From NCBI GenBank assembly GCA_050251815.1, contig JBFWMB010000014.1, positions 4,311-68,310 on the forward strand: 64,000 nucleotides of DNA, written 5' to 3'. Every line of letters begins with the position of its first letter. The first letter of the stretch is position 1. The position numbers were made by a program, and so were the translations under genes. A model generated the notes under the pieces. It did no database searches. It had not been told where the DNA came from and saw only the letters and a list, made by a program, of their open reading frames with translations. Origin of the DNA: GWE2-40-63 sp050251815. Its GTDB lineage: Bacteria; Bacteroidota; Bacteroidia; Bacteroidales; SZUA-534. Shown in pieces: positions 1 through 8,442 of the stretch.

Positions 1-2
1 GC

Positions 3-1313
3 GACTTTCAGCAACGTAAATCGCAGCAAAACATTACCGATGCAGAATTTACAGGCTTTATCAAAAACGAGTTCCGCTTTATCGATAACGATAATTCCCG
101 CTTAACTCTAAATTCAGGGGCTGACTTTCGTAGCAAACAACGCGATTTTAATTCACTTTTTATGGGTGTAAGGGCCAAAGGTGTTCGTGTGGAATCGGCC
201 GATAATTTAGATGAGGCCCTTTTGAATGAAGACTTGTACCTGTCGGGCGATTTGATGCTTCGCGAACGTCCCTCCGATAGTTATTTGGCCCGCTTGGGAG
301 TTTATGCCGCTTATGTCAATATCGATTTTCTACTGTCCCGCTTTAGCGGTAACCTGGGATTACGTTACGAAAGGGATCAAATGAATGTCGATTGGGATGT
401 AGCCAATTATGTGGGCAGGGTCGGAGCTATTTCGTACACTTATGAGAACCTGTTGCCTGCTTTAAATTTAAAATACCAGTTAAGTGATAAAAGTGCGCTA
501 CGTCTGGCAGGAAGTAAAACCATTACTTTGCCGGAGTTTAAAGAGCTGGCCCCCTTTGAATATGTTTCGCCGGTTGGACGCATTACCAAAGGTAATCCTG
601 ACCTGGAAAGTTCAAAAAACTACAATTTTGATGCAAAGTGGGAAATTTTTCCCAGGCCCAATGAACTTATTTCATTGGCCGCTTTTTATAAGGTAATAAA
701 CCAGCCCATCAACCTGACCCAAACCCGTGGGTCGTCAGGTAATTTTATTTATGAAAACACCGGCGAAAAAGCCGAAGTTTATGGCCTGGAATTCGAAGCG
801 CGAATCGATTTAATTGAATCAGTAGCAATGGGTAAACCCGGATTAAAACTAAACTTCAACGCAACAAAAATGTGGTTTAGTCAGGATTTGCTTGAAGAAT
901 TTCAGTACAACAATAAAACCTCAGTTGGTCTTCAGGGAGCATCCGACTTTATTGTAAACGGTTCGTTAAGTTTTTCGAGCCATACGGAAAACGAATTTAC
1001 CGCAACACTTACGGCTAATTATGCTTCCGATAACATTTTTGCTTTGGGCTCGCCCGAAGATTTTATAAACAGTGCCACTTTATTTAACAGCGAAATCATC
1101 GAAAAAGGTTTTGTATCTCTTGATGTAGTATTAACCAAAAAGTTATCAGACCGAGTGTCAGTAAAGCTTTACGGAAAAAACCTGTTGAATCCTGACATTG
1201 AACAAACCCAGGAAATTAAATCACTGAACAATGGTCAGGTGACCAACGAAGTGGTGATGTCTTATAAAAAAGGAATCCGGCTGGGGCTGGGTGTCAACAT
1301 AAACTTAAATTAA
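3..1313 (+). CDS. TonB-dependent outer-membrane receptor, C-terminal part
   Basis: The frame is open from the left edge, so this is the 3' end (about 436 residues) of a longer gene and the methionine at 162 is internal. The protein reads as the beta-barrel of a TonB-dependent receptor. Alternating amphipathic strands such as GNLGLRYERDQMNVDW, LPALNLKYQLSDKSALRLA and the final strand KKGIRLGLGVNINLN are typical, and so is the motif ITKGNPDLESSKNYNFDAKW, which is common in Bacteroidota receptors. The plug domain and TonB box lie outside the window, so the substrate cannot be read. A lipoprotein gene follows after 36 bp and is probably co-transcribed. Confidence 0.9.
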   Translation, partial: DFQQRKSQQNITDAEFTGFIKNEFRFIDNDNSRLTLNSGADFRSKQRDFNSLFMGVRAKGVRVESADNLDEALLNEDLYLSGDLMLRERPSDSYLARLGVYAAYVNIDFLLSRFSGNLGLRYERDQMNVDWDVANYVGRVGAISYTYENLLPALNLKYQLSDKSALRLAGSKTITLPEFKELAPFEYVSPVGRITKGNPDLESSKNYNFDAKWEIFPRPNELISLAAFYKVINQPINLTQTRGSSGNFIYENTGEKAEVYGLEFEARIDLIESVAMGKPGLKLNFNATKMWFSQDLLEEFQYNNKTSVGLQGASDFIVNGSLSFSSHTENEFTATLTANYASDNIFALGSPEDFINSATLFNSEIIEKGFVSLDVVLTKKLSDRVSVKLYGKNLLNPDIEQTQEIKSLNNGQVTNEVVMSYKKGIRLGLGVNINLN

Positions 1314-1349
1314 ACTTTTAACTATTTATTAATTAAACACGCTAAAAAA

Positions 1350-2408
1350 ATGAAAAACATGGTAACTAAAATTTTTGGTCTTGCTTTGCTGGCAACCTTT
1401 GTGCTTTCAGCTTGCGACAATGAAGATACTCCCCAACCCAAACTGGAGGTTATTGAGAATCTTGAAAAAGGCGTTATGAACGGGACCTTAACCGAAGATT
1501 ACACCTTAAACGCTTCGGTACACTATCAGCTTACGGGTTCGTTTATTGTTCCCGATGGCTTTACTTTAACCATACCAGCCGGTACTCAGATTCTTGCCGA
1601 TGCAGCCGGAACCGAAGTATATGTGGCTGTTTTAACGGGCGGAAAAATAAATATCGAGGGAACAGCCACAAATCCTGTAATCATGTCATCGGCCAATGCT
1701 TTACCCGGCGACTGGGGCGGATTAACCATTTGCGGAAAAGCAACCACAACTGCCGGAGTAGATGCCGAAGCCGAAGTGGGCGGATTTAAATACGGTGGAG
1801 CCGAAGATGCTGATAATTCAGGTTCGGTAAAATACCTGGTAATTAAAGGAACCGGAGCCCAGATTAATTCCGAATCGCAATACAACGGCGTATCGTTATA
1901 CGCCGTGGGTTCACAAACAATTCTCGAAAACATAGCCGTAATTAACGGTGCCGACGATGGTGTGGAGTTTTTTGGAGGAACCGTATCGGTTACCAATCTT
2001 TACCTCGAGAATAACGAAGACGATGCCATCGACTGGACTGAAGGTTGGAATGGAACCGTTGAAAATGCTTACGTGAAGCATACCATCGAAGGATTCTCAA
2101 CCGTGGTTGAAGCCGATAAGGACAACCAAAACCCAAAGTTGATTAACTTAACCGCGGTTTCAACTACCGGTGGAACAGCCCTACAATTCAAAAAAGAATC
2201 GGGAGCCACAATTACCGGACTCTACCTCGAAGGTTATGCTGCCGATTTGGATATGAAAGACGGAGGCGCTTTAACCAATGTGCAGATTGATGGAGCTGAT
2301 GCGGATGTTACGCTAATCGACGGTCAAACAACCTTATACACCCTGAATTCAGGTAAAACCAGTACCAAATTGGATATTTCGGCCTGGACCTGGTTTAGCA
2401 TAAACTAA
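1350..2408 (+). CDS. Secreted lipoprotein with right-handed beta-helix repeats
   Basis: A 352-residue protein with a signal peptide ending in a lipobox (FVLSAC, Cys22), so it is predicted to be a surface or periplasmic lipoprotein. The body is rich in Gly, Asn, Ala and Thr and shows short repeated strands (IPAGTQI, NPVIMSS, GDWGGLTI, GVEFFGG, NNEDDAIDW). This is the pattern of pectate-lyase-like parallel beta-helix proteins that often sit beside TonB receptors in Bacteroidota. No catalytic residues are evident. It lies 36 bp after the receptor and before a terminator, so the two probably form one transcript. It may be a ligand-binding partner of the receptor; that is inference. Confidence 0.8.
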   Translation: MKNMVTKIFGLALLATFVLSACDNEDTPQPKLEVIENLEKGVMNGTLTEDYTLNASVHYQLTGSFIVPDGFTLTIPAGTQILADAAGTEVYVAVLTGGKINIEGTATNPVIMSSANALPGDWGGLTICGKATTTAGVDAEAEVGGFKYGGAEDADNSGSVKYLVIKGTGAQINSESQYNGVSLYAVGSQTILENIAVINGADDGVEFFGGTVSVTNLYLENNEDDAIDWTEGWNGTVENAYVKHTIEGFSTVVEADKDNQNPKLINLTAVSTTGGTALQFKKESGATITGLYLEGYAADLDMKDGGALTNVQIDGADADVTLIDGQTTLYTLNSGKTSTKLDISAWTWFSIN

Positions 2409-2422
2409 TTCTTTACCTTAAG

Positions 2423-2500
2423 AGCTGCCCCCAGGTTTAGTGTTTCAAAAATCTAAATAAACTAATGTTGTTCGGGTAATTCAAACAATAGGGGGCAGCT
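2423..2500 (+). repeat. Long-range inverted repeat downstream of the lipoprotein gene
   Basis: AGCTGCCCCC at 2423-2432 is exactly complementary to GGGGGCAGCT at 2491-2500, with a 58-base loop. It lies in the 3' untranslated region, just before a conventional terminator, and could protect the 3' end of the transcript. Both arms are directly visible; the function is inferred. Confidence 0.55.
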
Positions 2501-2516
2501 TATTGCTTTTAAACTT

Positions 2517-2552
2517 CAGGTTAACTTAATATTGAGTTAACCTGTTTTGTTT
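2517..2552 (+). terminator. Rho-independent terminator
   Basis: A perfect 10-bp stem (CAGGTTAACT at 2517-2526, AGTTAACCTG at 2535-2544) with an 8-base loop is followed by the T-rich stretch TTTTGTTTTCT. It closes the TonB receptor/lipoprotein transcript. Confidence 0.8.
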
Positions 2553-2562
2553 TCTGTTGAAA

Positions 2563-2570
2563 TATTTTTG
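2563..2570 (+). promoter_or_regulatory. Candidate -7 promoter box for the response-regulator gene
   Basis: TATTTTTG matches the Bacteroidetes -7 consensus TAnnTTTG and lies 33 bp before the ATG, just after the terminator. No well-spaced -33 TTTG box is seen. Confidence 0.4.
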
Positions 2571-2602
2571 TCAGGAAAAATTAATATAGCGTTGCAAACA
2601 CT

Positions 2603-3319
2603 ATGAACATAAAAGAATACAAACAAACAGCACGGATTCTGGTAGTTGACGATGAACCCGATTTGTGTCAGATATTGCAGTTCAACCTCGAGGCAAACGG
2701 CTATCAGGTCGATGTGGTAAATTCAGCCGAGGAAGCTTTAAACTTGAATCTGATAAAGTACAATCTGATTTTATTGGATGTAATGATGGAAAAGATTTCC
2801 GGCTTCGAGATGCTTTCCATACTCTGTAATGAGCTGAAGCTGAAAATGCCGGTTATTTTTGTTACTGCCATGAGTTCCGAGAGCCATCTGCTCAAAGGGT
2901 TTACCATAGGAGCCGACGATTATGTGCGCAAACCCTATTCAATAAACGAGGTGCTGGTTCGCGTAAAGGCCGTGCTCGATCGCTATCAAACGCGGGAACA
3001 ATCTTCCGGAGCTTCCTTTTCGGGTTTTCAGGTTGATGCCCTGCAAAAGCGGGTGTTTATCGGCAAAACAACCATAGATTTAACCCGTACCGAATACGAT
3101 ATTTTAACCCTGCTTTATGAGCAACCCGGAAAAGTTTATTCACGCGAAGCCTTGGTAAAAACTATCTGGAGCGACCAGCCCTACATTTCCGATCGAACCG
3201 TTGATGTGAATATTACCCGCATACGTAAAAAATTAGGCGCCTGCGGAAAATGCATAGTTACCCGTTCGGGCTATGGCTATTATTTTGATGCTCGGCCTTT
3301 GGCCCTTGTAAATACCTAA
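2603..3319 (+). CDS. OmpR/PhoB-family response regulator
   Basis: A 238-residue two-domain regulator. The receiver domain (about residues 10-125) has the acidic pair Asp16-Asp17, phosphoacceptor Asp59 in LILLDVMM, and the conserved Lys in DYVRKPY. The C-terminal half (about 140-232) is a winged-helix DNA-binding domain with LTRTEYDILTLLYEQPGKVYSR and ISDRTVDVNITRIRKKLG, as in PhoB and OmpR. It lies 60 bp before a histidine kinase gene on the same strand, so the pair almost certainly work together. Its position next to a TonB receptor operon suggests that it controls nutrient uptake. The input signal is not readable; phosphate is only one possibility. Confidence 0.92.
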   Translation: MNIKEYKQTARILVVDDEPDLCQILQFNLEANGYQVDVVNSAEEALNLNLIKYNLILLDVMMEKISGFEMLSILCNELKLKMPVIFVTAMSSESHLLKGFTIGADDYVRKPYSINEVLVRVKAVLDRYQTREQSSGASFSGFQVDALQKRVFIGKTTIDLTRTEYDILTLLYEQPGKVYSREALVKTIWSDQPYISDRTVDVNITRIRKKLGACGKCIVTRSGYGYYFDARPLALVNT

Positions 3320-3379
3320 GTTTTTGAAGTAATCTAAATTTTTACTTTTAACTTTACCCAAAATTATTGTGTTGCTGTA

Positions 3380-5155
3380 ATGATAAAACTGAAAAACGTA
3401 TCGCGTTACCGGCGAAAGCTTTTTTACAATTTCTTTTTCCTTTTCGTTGCTTTTGCACTGGCCATTGGCGGTTTTCAGTATCAGCGCGAGCGCCTGTACC
3501 GGGTTAACCAGCTCGAAACCACCCTGCTCACCTACATCAATATAACCAACGGATATATTTTAGAAAACAATTTGCTCGAAAAAAAACAATTCCAAAGCCT
3601 GAACAAGTTTATTCATACCTTTCCGCAATCCGAATTACGAATGACCGTAATCGATAAGCGGGGTTTGGTTCTGTTCGATTCCTTTGTAGAAGATTACGAA
3701 GCCCTCGAAAACCATTTGCATCGACCCGAGATTCAGGAATCCCTGCATAAAGACTTTGGAAAAAGCATCCGCTTTTCTACCTCAACCGATCGCGATTACT
3801 ATTATTGCGCCATCAACTTTAACCGCTATTTTATTCGCGCAGCCTTGCCTTTTAACATTCAGGTGGAGAATTACCTGAAGGTAGATACCTTTTTTATCTA
3901 TGTTATTTTGTTTTTATTTGTGGTTTTTGCCGTACTGCTGATTTACCTTTCCGATCGCTTTGGCAAATCAATTGCTTCCCTGCACCAGTTTGCCGCACAG
4001 GCTGCCGATGGAAAAAACGTAGATTTTGATGTAAAGTTTCCGGATAATGAACTGGGCGTAATAGGCAATCAGATTGTTGAAGTGTACCGACGTTTGCAGC
4101 GAACCAAACAGGAGCTGGCGGCCGAGCGTGAAAAACTGTTTCGGCATTTGCAGATATCGCACGAAGGTATTGCCGTGTTTTCGAAAAAGAAAAAGCAATT
4201 GTTGGCCAACAACCATTTCATTCAATACCTGAATATTATTTCCGATGTGTCGTCGGTTACCCCCCGAAAATTCTTCGAGTTAAAAGAATTAAGACCCATC
4301 AACGATTTCATCAACCAAAACCTCGATAAAGCCAGCGATAGTTTTTTGTCCGATTTGTCGAGCAATATTCTGACCGTACACAAAAGTGGAAAATATTTTG
4401 TGATTCAGGCCATCGTGTTTAAAGACCGGAGTTTCGAGATTTCGATAAACGATGTGACCAAACTCGAAAAGGAGAAAAAACTAAAACAGCAAATGACCAG
4501 CAATATTGCCCACGAATTAAAAACTCCGGTAAGCAGTATTCTGGGATACCTCGAAACCATGCTCAATACAAAAATGAGCGACGAACAACGCCAGTTTTTT
4601 ATGGAACGGGCTTACGCCCAGTCGCAGCGCCTAAGTTCGTTGATACAGGACCTTTCGTTACTCAATAAAATTGAAGAAGCCTCCGATTTGTTCGAACTGG
4701 AACCGGTCGATGTGAAAGCTCTAATTAATGAAGCCATCGACGATTTGCGGACACGTATCGAGGAACAACAAATTACCATTAAAACCGAGTTACCATCCAA
4801 TTTAACAATTAAAGCCAATCGTTCGGTGTTCTTCTCCATTTGGCGAAACCTGTTGGAGAACTCGGTAAATTATGCCGGCCCTGGAATCACCATCAGCATT
4901 AAAAACTACCACGAGGACGAAAAATTCCTTTATTTCTCTTTTGCCGATTCCGGTACCGGAATTCCCGAAAAACACCTGGTTCGCATTTTCGAACGTTTTT
5001 ACCGCGTCGACAGCGGACGTTCACGTTCCATGGGTGGCACCGGCCTGGGCCTGGCTATTGTTAAAAACGGGGTCTTGTTCCATAAGGGCGAAATATCGGC
5101 CAAAAATTTAAAAACCGGCGGTATCGAATTCGTTTTCTCCATTTGTAAGGAGTAA
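3380..5155 (+). CDS. Membrane sensor histidine kinase, PhoR-like
   Basis: A 591-residue kinase. It has a transmembrane segment at about 14-33, a periplasmic sensor region of about 135 residues, a second transmembrane segment at about 170-190 and a HAMP-like linker to about 245. A weakly PAS-like cytoplasmic region leads to the dimerisation domain with phospho-acceptor His378 in SNIAHELKTPVSS. The ATPase domain shows the N box (WRNLLENSVNYA), G1 (DSGTGIPE), F box (IFERFYRVD) and G2 (GGTGLGLAIV). The order matches PhoR-type kinases. It pairs with the PhoB-like regulator directly upstream and ends 16 bp from the convergent transglutaminase-like gene. Confidence 0.92.
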   Translation: MIKLKNVSRYRRKLFYNFFFLFVAFALAIGGFQYQRERLYRVNQLETTLLTYINITNGYILENNLLEKKQFQSLNKFIHTFPQSELRMTVIDKRGLVLFDSFVEDYEALENHLHRPEIQESLHKDFGKSIRFSTSTDRDYYYCAINFNRYFIRAALPFNIQVENYLKVDTFFIYVILFLFVVFAVLLIYLSDRFGKSIASLHQFAAQAADGKNVDFDVKFPDNELGVIGNQIVEVYRRLQRTKQELAAEREKLFRHLQISHEGIAVFSKKKKQLLANNHFIQYLNIISDVSSVTPRKFFELKELRPINDFINQNLDKASDSFLSDLSSNILTVHKSGKYFVIQAIVFKDRSFEISINDVTKLEKEKKLKQQMTSNIAHELKTPVSSILGYLETMLNTKMSDEQRQFFMERAYAQSQRLSSLIQDLSLLNKIEEASDLFELEPVDVKALINEAIDDLRTRIEEQQITIKTELPSNLTIKANRSVFFSIWRNLLENSVNYAGPGITISIKNYHEDEKFLYFSFADSGTGIPEKHLVRIFERFYRVDSGRSRSMGGTGLGLAIVKNGVLFHKGEISAKNLKTGGIEFVFSICKE

Positions 5156-5170
5156 GAAATCTCAAAACCC

Positions 5171-6205
5171 CTACTTTAAAAACTGCTCCAGACTTTTAAT
5201 GTTGGTTTTTAACGAACTGATGTTCTGCTTGCAGATATCGGCAGCATTTTTTCCCTGGTCCGATTTGCTTTGCTTTAAATATCCGTAGGCTTTCTGATTG
5301 ATAAGCAACAGGTTCTGATTTAGTTCAAGCGCTTTTTTATAATCTTTGTTATCGTAATATTTTTTAAGCTCACTGCCCATTTCATAAGCCATATTCAGGT
5401 AAGCAAAGCCCGGCGCTTCAACGTTGGTAGGGTTAAAGCGGTAAGCCCGATCGGCTGAGTTTATTAGTTGTTCCACCCGGTTTAAGCGCTGATAGGCAGC
5501 CAGCGTGTCCTTAAAATTAAAACAGGGTTCACTGGAGTTTATTTTCGCTGTAATGGCCGCATCGTCTTTCGAATAATCATCCAGCGTAATGGGGCAGGGA
5601 AGCAGTTGCCACATGGGATCCGATGGCAGGTGTTTCAAAACAAACGTTTCGGGCGGCGATAAAAAGAATTCGTAAGAGCTTTCATTTATAAATTTTTGCT
5701 TATCGTCTACATGGCCGGCACCCCAGGTAGCGTCAATCAATTGCCATTGCTGGTCAAGTTTTACCACATTCCAGGCATGGTCGGCTTCGGTGAATTTCTT
5801 GCCCTCGCGGTAGCCGTAACCCTTGCTGTAACCTGAAACAATGTAGCAGGGAATATGGCTGTAGTCGCACAGCGCCTTAAACAATTCAGAATACCCCTGG
5901 CATATAGCTTTCCGGTTTTTCAGGGTAGCTTCGGCACTGGTTTCCGGTGTCGATTTGCCACTAAAAAACGATTTGGTGTCGTAAGCAATGTGGTGGGTAA
6001 TCCAGGTATAATACGAGCGAACCTTTTCCACATCGGTTTGGGTGTTTTGGTTCAGGTATTCGGCCAGTTTTTCCACCGAGCGGGTAGCCGCTGCCGGAGC
6101 ATTTTTCGCGTGCTGGTCAATGGCCTCAAATTTCTGCCCTCGGGCTTGCCCTGGGGAGGTGGCGCTGATAGCTAAAATAACGGACAAAATCAGTAGTAAA
6201 CGCAT
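5171..6205 (-). CDS. Secreted transglutaminase-like protein
   Basis: I place the start at the ATG at 6205, giving 344 residues with a clear signal peptide (MRLLLILSVILAISATSPGQA); an upstream extension to 6301 is open but looks non-coding. The middle holds a transglutaminase-like cysteine-protease fold. It has Cys in RKAICQGYSELFKALC, His in ADHAWNVVKL and Asp in LIDATWGAG, the Cys-His-Asp triad of this superfamily. The C-terminal third is Lys- and Asn-rich, helical and of unknown role. Periplasmic proteins of this type are often proteases or inactive binding proteins; the substrate is unknown. The gene is monocistronic and convergent with the histidine kinase. Confidence 0.8.
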   Translation of the reverse strand: MRLLLILSVILAISATSPGQARGQKFEAIDQHAKNAPAAATRSVEKLAEYLNQNTQTDVEKVRSYYTWITHHIAYDTKSFFSGKSTPETSAEATLKNRKAICQGYSELFKALCDYSHIPCYIVSGYSKGYGYREGKKFTEADHAWNVVKLDQQWQLIDATWGAGHVDDKQKFINESSYEFFLSPPETFVLKHLPSDPMWQLLPCPITLDDYSKDDAAITAKINSSEPCFNFKDTLAAYQRLNRVEQLINSADRAYRFNPTNVEAPGFAYLNMAYEMGSELKKYYDNKDYKKALELNQNLLLINQKAYGYLKQSKSDQGKNAADICKQNISSLKTNIKSLEQFLK

Positions 6206-6355
6206 GATATATTTTTTAAGTACTAACAAGGTAAAAATACGAAATGTTTTATTGATGCGGCGGTACAGAATCAACAAGCCTATGGCAGGTCTACGTACCA
6301 TTTGCTGTCTGATTTTCCTGAAGTTTTCTTGGTTTCAGAGCAAGTCTTTTTACTG

Positions 6356-6377
6356 TAGCGTCTAAAACCTAATGTCT
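6356..6377. repeat. Short intergenic word shared with the 20.2-kb spacer
   Basis: TAGCGTCTAAA, followed a few bases later by ATGTCT, occurs here between two minus-strand genes and again at 20190-20212. The shared 11-mer plus the spaced 6-mer suggest copies of a degenerate intergenic repeat. Chance is not excluded. Confidence 0.35.
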
Positions 6378-6397
6378 AAAGGTTAAAAAGGAAGGTA

Positions 6398-7837
6398 TTA
6401 CTGTTTTTGTTCTACTTCAATGCGTAATTCCTGAAAAATAGAATTCATCAGTCCGGGTAAGTTAAATGCCAGGTTTTGCAATAATTCCAGAACCTTACGC
6501 TGGCGGAACCGGTTTTGGCCTAAATCGGTAATTTGTTGCACTACCTGTTTTTTTACCAAATCCTGCGAAAGATTCCCTTCCATGTATTCCGATGCGGTTA
6601 GATAAATCTGAATAAATGGAATGTATTGAGCCGTTCCGTAGAGTTGTTTTTCTTTGGAAACCAACTTATAGCGCTTGATGAGGGAGGATATTTTGGCATA
6701 TTTTTCGGCACGAAAAAGAGCTGTAATGTAGGTGGTAAAGAATAAATGCCAGCGAAATTCAAAAATCTCTCGCTTATATGCGTTTAAAAATATCTCACCA
6801 TAGTTGTGAGCTTTGTCAATCATTTGGTTGGCCAATAACGTTTTGATGTAAAAAACTGCAAATCCTATTTTGTAATAAAAATTACCCGATTTTTTAAACT
6901 CGGCAAACGATTTAGTTAAAATTTCCAGTGCTTCCGCAGCTTTATTGCTGCGTAATAAAATGTCGGCAACATTGGCCAGGTAAAAAAGATAATCACTGTT
7001 TTTGTAACGAATTGAGAGTAGGCTATATTTTTCAGCTTCGTTTAGTTCATTTAGTTTGGAGTGCATCATGGCCCGGTTGGCATAATAGTTGGCCAGAATA
7101 CGTTTGGAATAAAAAACTGGTGTTTTAAATTGCTTGTCAAGGTGCTGGTATACATTTCGAAGCTTATCGAATTCGCGGTTGGTATAATATAAAATGGTAA
7201 GTCGGACAACAGCCCTGTATCGGGTGTAACCATCAAGGGTTTCGTTAAAATAGATATCTGAAAATAAGGTTTCCCAAACAGTAAACTCTTCGGCAATAAG
7301 TATTTTTTTAAACACTACTTTTTCCGTGGCTTCGTTCATTTTGTTATTTAGTGACTGCGAAATAAGGTAGTTGCTTTTATTTTGTTCCAGATAATTATTA
7401 ATGAAGGCGTAATTTCGGGTACGATTTCTTACAATCAGGTAATCGCGATAGTGTTGCAAGACCCTGAAAAACTTCATAAAATAGTAACCTGATGGGGTAA
7501 TATTTTCAAGTTCTTTAAGTAATCGTTTTTCCTGGTATGTTTCAATACGGTCGGTCATAATATCCTGTTCCACACCAATGAGCCAGTCGTAAAATACATC
7601 GACATTAATACGGTCGAGACTCTCCGAAATCCAGTTTTTCAGGTAGGAGTAGGTGCGTTTATCCAAGGTTTTATCAAAGGGCTGCTGGTTTTTGGGATTA
7701 TGGCAGTTGTAGTTTATCAGGTTCAGGATTTGCACATTGGCTGGTTTCTGAAATTTTTGAATGGACAGGAGGTAATCCAATTCGTGGGGATACAATTCTG
7801 ACGTAAAACTGGTAAACGATTCGAGTTTGTTTTTCAT
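6398..7837 (-). CDS. TPR-like helical protein of unknown function
   Basis: A 479-residue protein I do not recognise. It has no signal peptide or membrane segment and is rich in Lys, Asn, Tyr and Phe. The region around residues 235-330 has tetratricopeptide-like helical pairs (YYANRAMMHSKLNELNEAEKYSLLSI, YLANVADILLRSNKAAEALEIL), which suggests a cytoplasmic scaffold or protein-binding role. The N-terminal 150 residues are helical and aromatic-rich without a known motif. The gene stands alone between the transglutaminase-like gene and the terminator of the STAS operon. Confidence 0.65.
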   Translation of the reverse strand: MKNKLESFTSFTSELYPHELDYLLSIQKFQKPANVQILNLINYNCHNPKNQQPFDKTLDKRTYSYLKNWISESLDRINVDVFYDWLIGVEQDIMTDRIETYQEKRLLKELENITPSGYYFMKFFRVLQHYRDYLIVRNRTRNYAFINNYLEQNKSNYLISQSLNNKMNEATEKVVFKKILIAEEFTVWETLFSDIYFNETLDGYTRYRAVVRLTILYYTNREFDKLRNVYQHLDKQFKTPVFYSKRILANYYANRAMMHSKLNELNEAEKYSLLSIRYKNSDYLFYLANVADILLRSNKAAEALEILTKSFAEFKKSGNFYYKIGFAVFYIKTLLANQMIDKAHNYGEIFLNAYKREIFEFRWHLFFTTYITALFRAEKYAKISSLIKRYKLVSKEKQLYGTAQYIPFIQIYLTASEYMEGNLSQDLVKKQVVQQITDLGQNRFRQRKVLELLQNLAFNLPGLMNSIFQELRIEVEQKQ

Positions 7838-7911
7838 ACCCTTGGGTTCTGTTCTTTAATGGTATCAATTGAGATAAAAATAGGCTTCAAGATACCGAAT
7901 GTCGCGGAAAG

Positions 7912-7960
7912 TAAAAAAACGAAGGGGCAGAAACCTGAATTTGTTCGCTGCCCATCGTTT
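7912..7960 (-). terminator. Rho-independent terminator of the minus-strand hydrolase/STAS operon
   Basis: On the minus strand the arms AAACG...CTGCCC and GGGCAG...CGTTT (7917-7930 with 7948-7960) form a stem with a small internal loop, followed by a run of seven T (complement of 7913-7919). It ends transcription coming from the STAS-like gene at 8038. Confidence 0.75.
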
Positions 7961-8037
7961 AAATCATTCCTGTTTTATTCTTTGTTTTAGTAATAAACCA
8001 AATAACTAAATTTTTATTTGTTTGACGGTATGCCTTT

Positions 8038-8439
8038 TTAATTTAGGGTTTTTAACCACTGGATGGCATTTTCCGGTTGGCTAAAAAATTGTGCTTCAAA
8101 TTTTGATGTTTCACGTTTGGCCATTATATTTTTTACGGCAAAGGTGATAAACGGATCGTGTTCCTTCACCAAAACCGCTGAATACCGGTATCCCAATTGT
8201 TGGGCCTGGGGGAGCCATTCATCGTTTAACCAGCGTTGATCCTCTATTTTAAACACCTTGGCTTGCCGGTTATCGGTTATTATCTTGGTAAGGCCATGTA
8301 TTTTCATTAAGTCCAGCACCGCCATGCATCCTTTACGAAATTCATCGCTTGGAGGTAAGCCATTCCACCGAATCATAGCGCAAGGCACTTCCGATAAATA
8401 TTCTATGGTACAATGTTCGCCAATCGTTATGGGATTCAT
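8038..8439 (-). CDS. STAS/SEC14-like (SpoIIAA-like) small protein
   Basis: A 133-residue cytoplasmic protein with the mixed alpha/beta pattern of the SpoIIAA-like family. It has strand-helix units at MIRWNGLPPSDEFRKGCMAVL and ITDNRQAKVFKIEDQRWL, and the C-terminal helix FFSQPENAIQWLKTLN that is common in Bacteroidota homologues. These proteins are usually uncharacterised and are thought to bind small ligands or partners. It begins 3 bp after the alpha/beta-hydrolase gene and is the last gene before a terminator, so it is clearly part of that transcript. Confidence 0.7.
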   Translation of the reverse strand: MNPITIGEHCTIEYLSEVPCAMIRWNGLPPSDEFRKGCMAVLDLMKIHGLTKIITDNRQAKVFKIEDQRWLNDEWLPQAQQLGYRYSAVLVKEHDPFITFAVKNIMAKRETSKFEAQFFSQPENAIQWLKTLN

Positions 8440-8442
8440 AAA

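Noticed and set aside
162..1313. Complete 383-residue gene starting at 162
   Set aside because: The frame is open back to base 3 with barrel-like sequence, so the gene begins outside the window.
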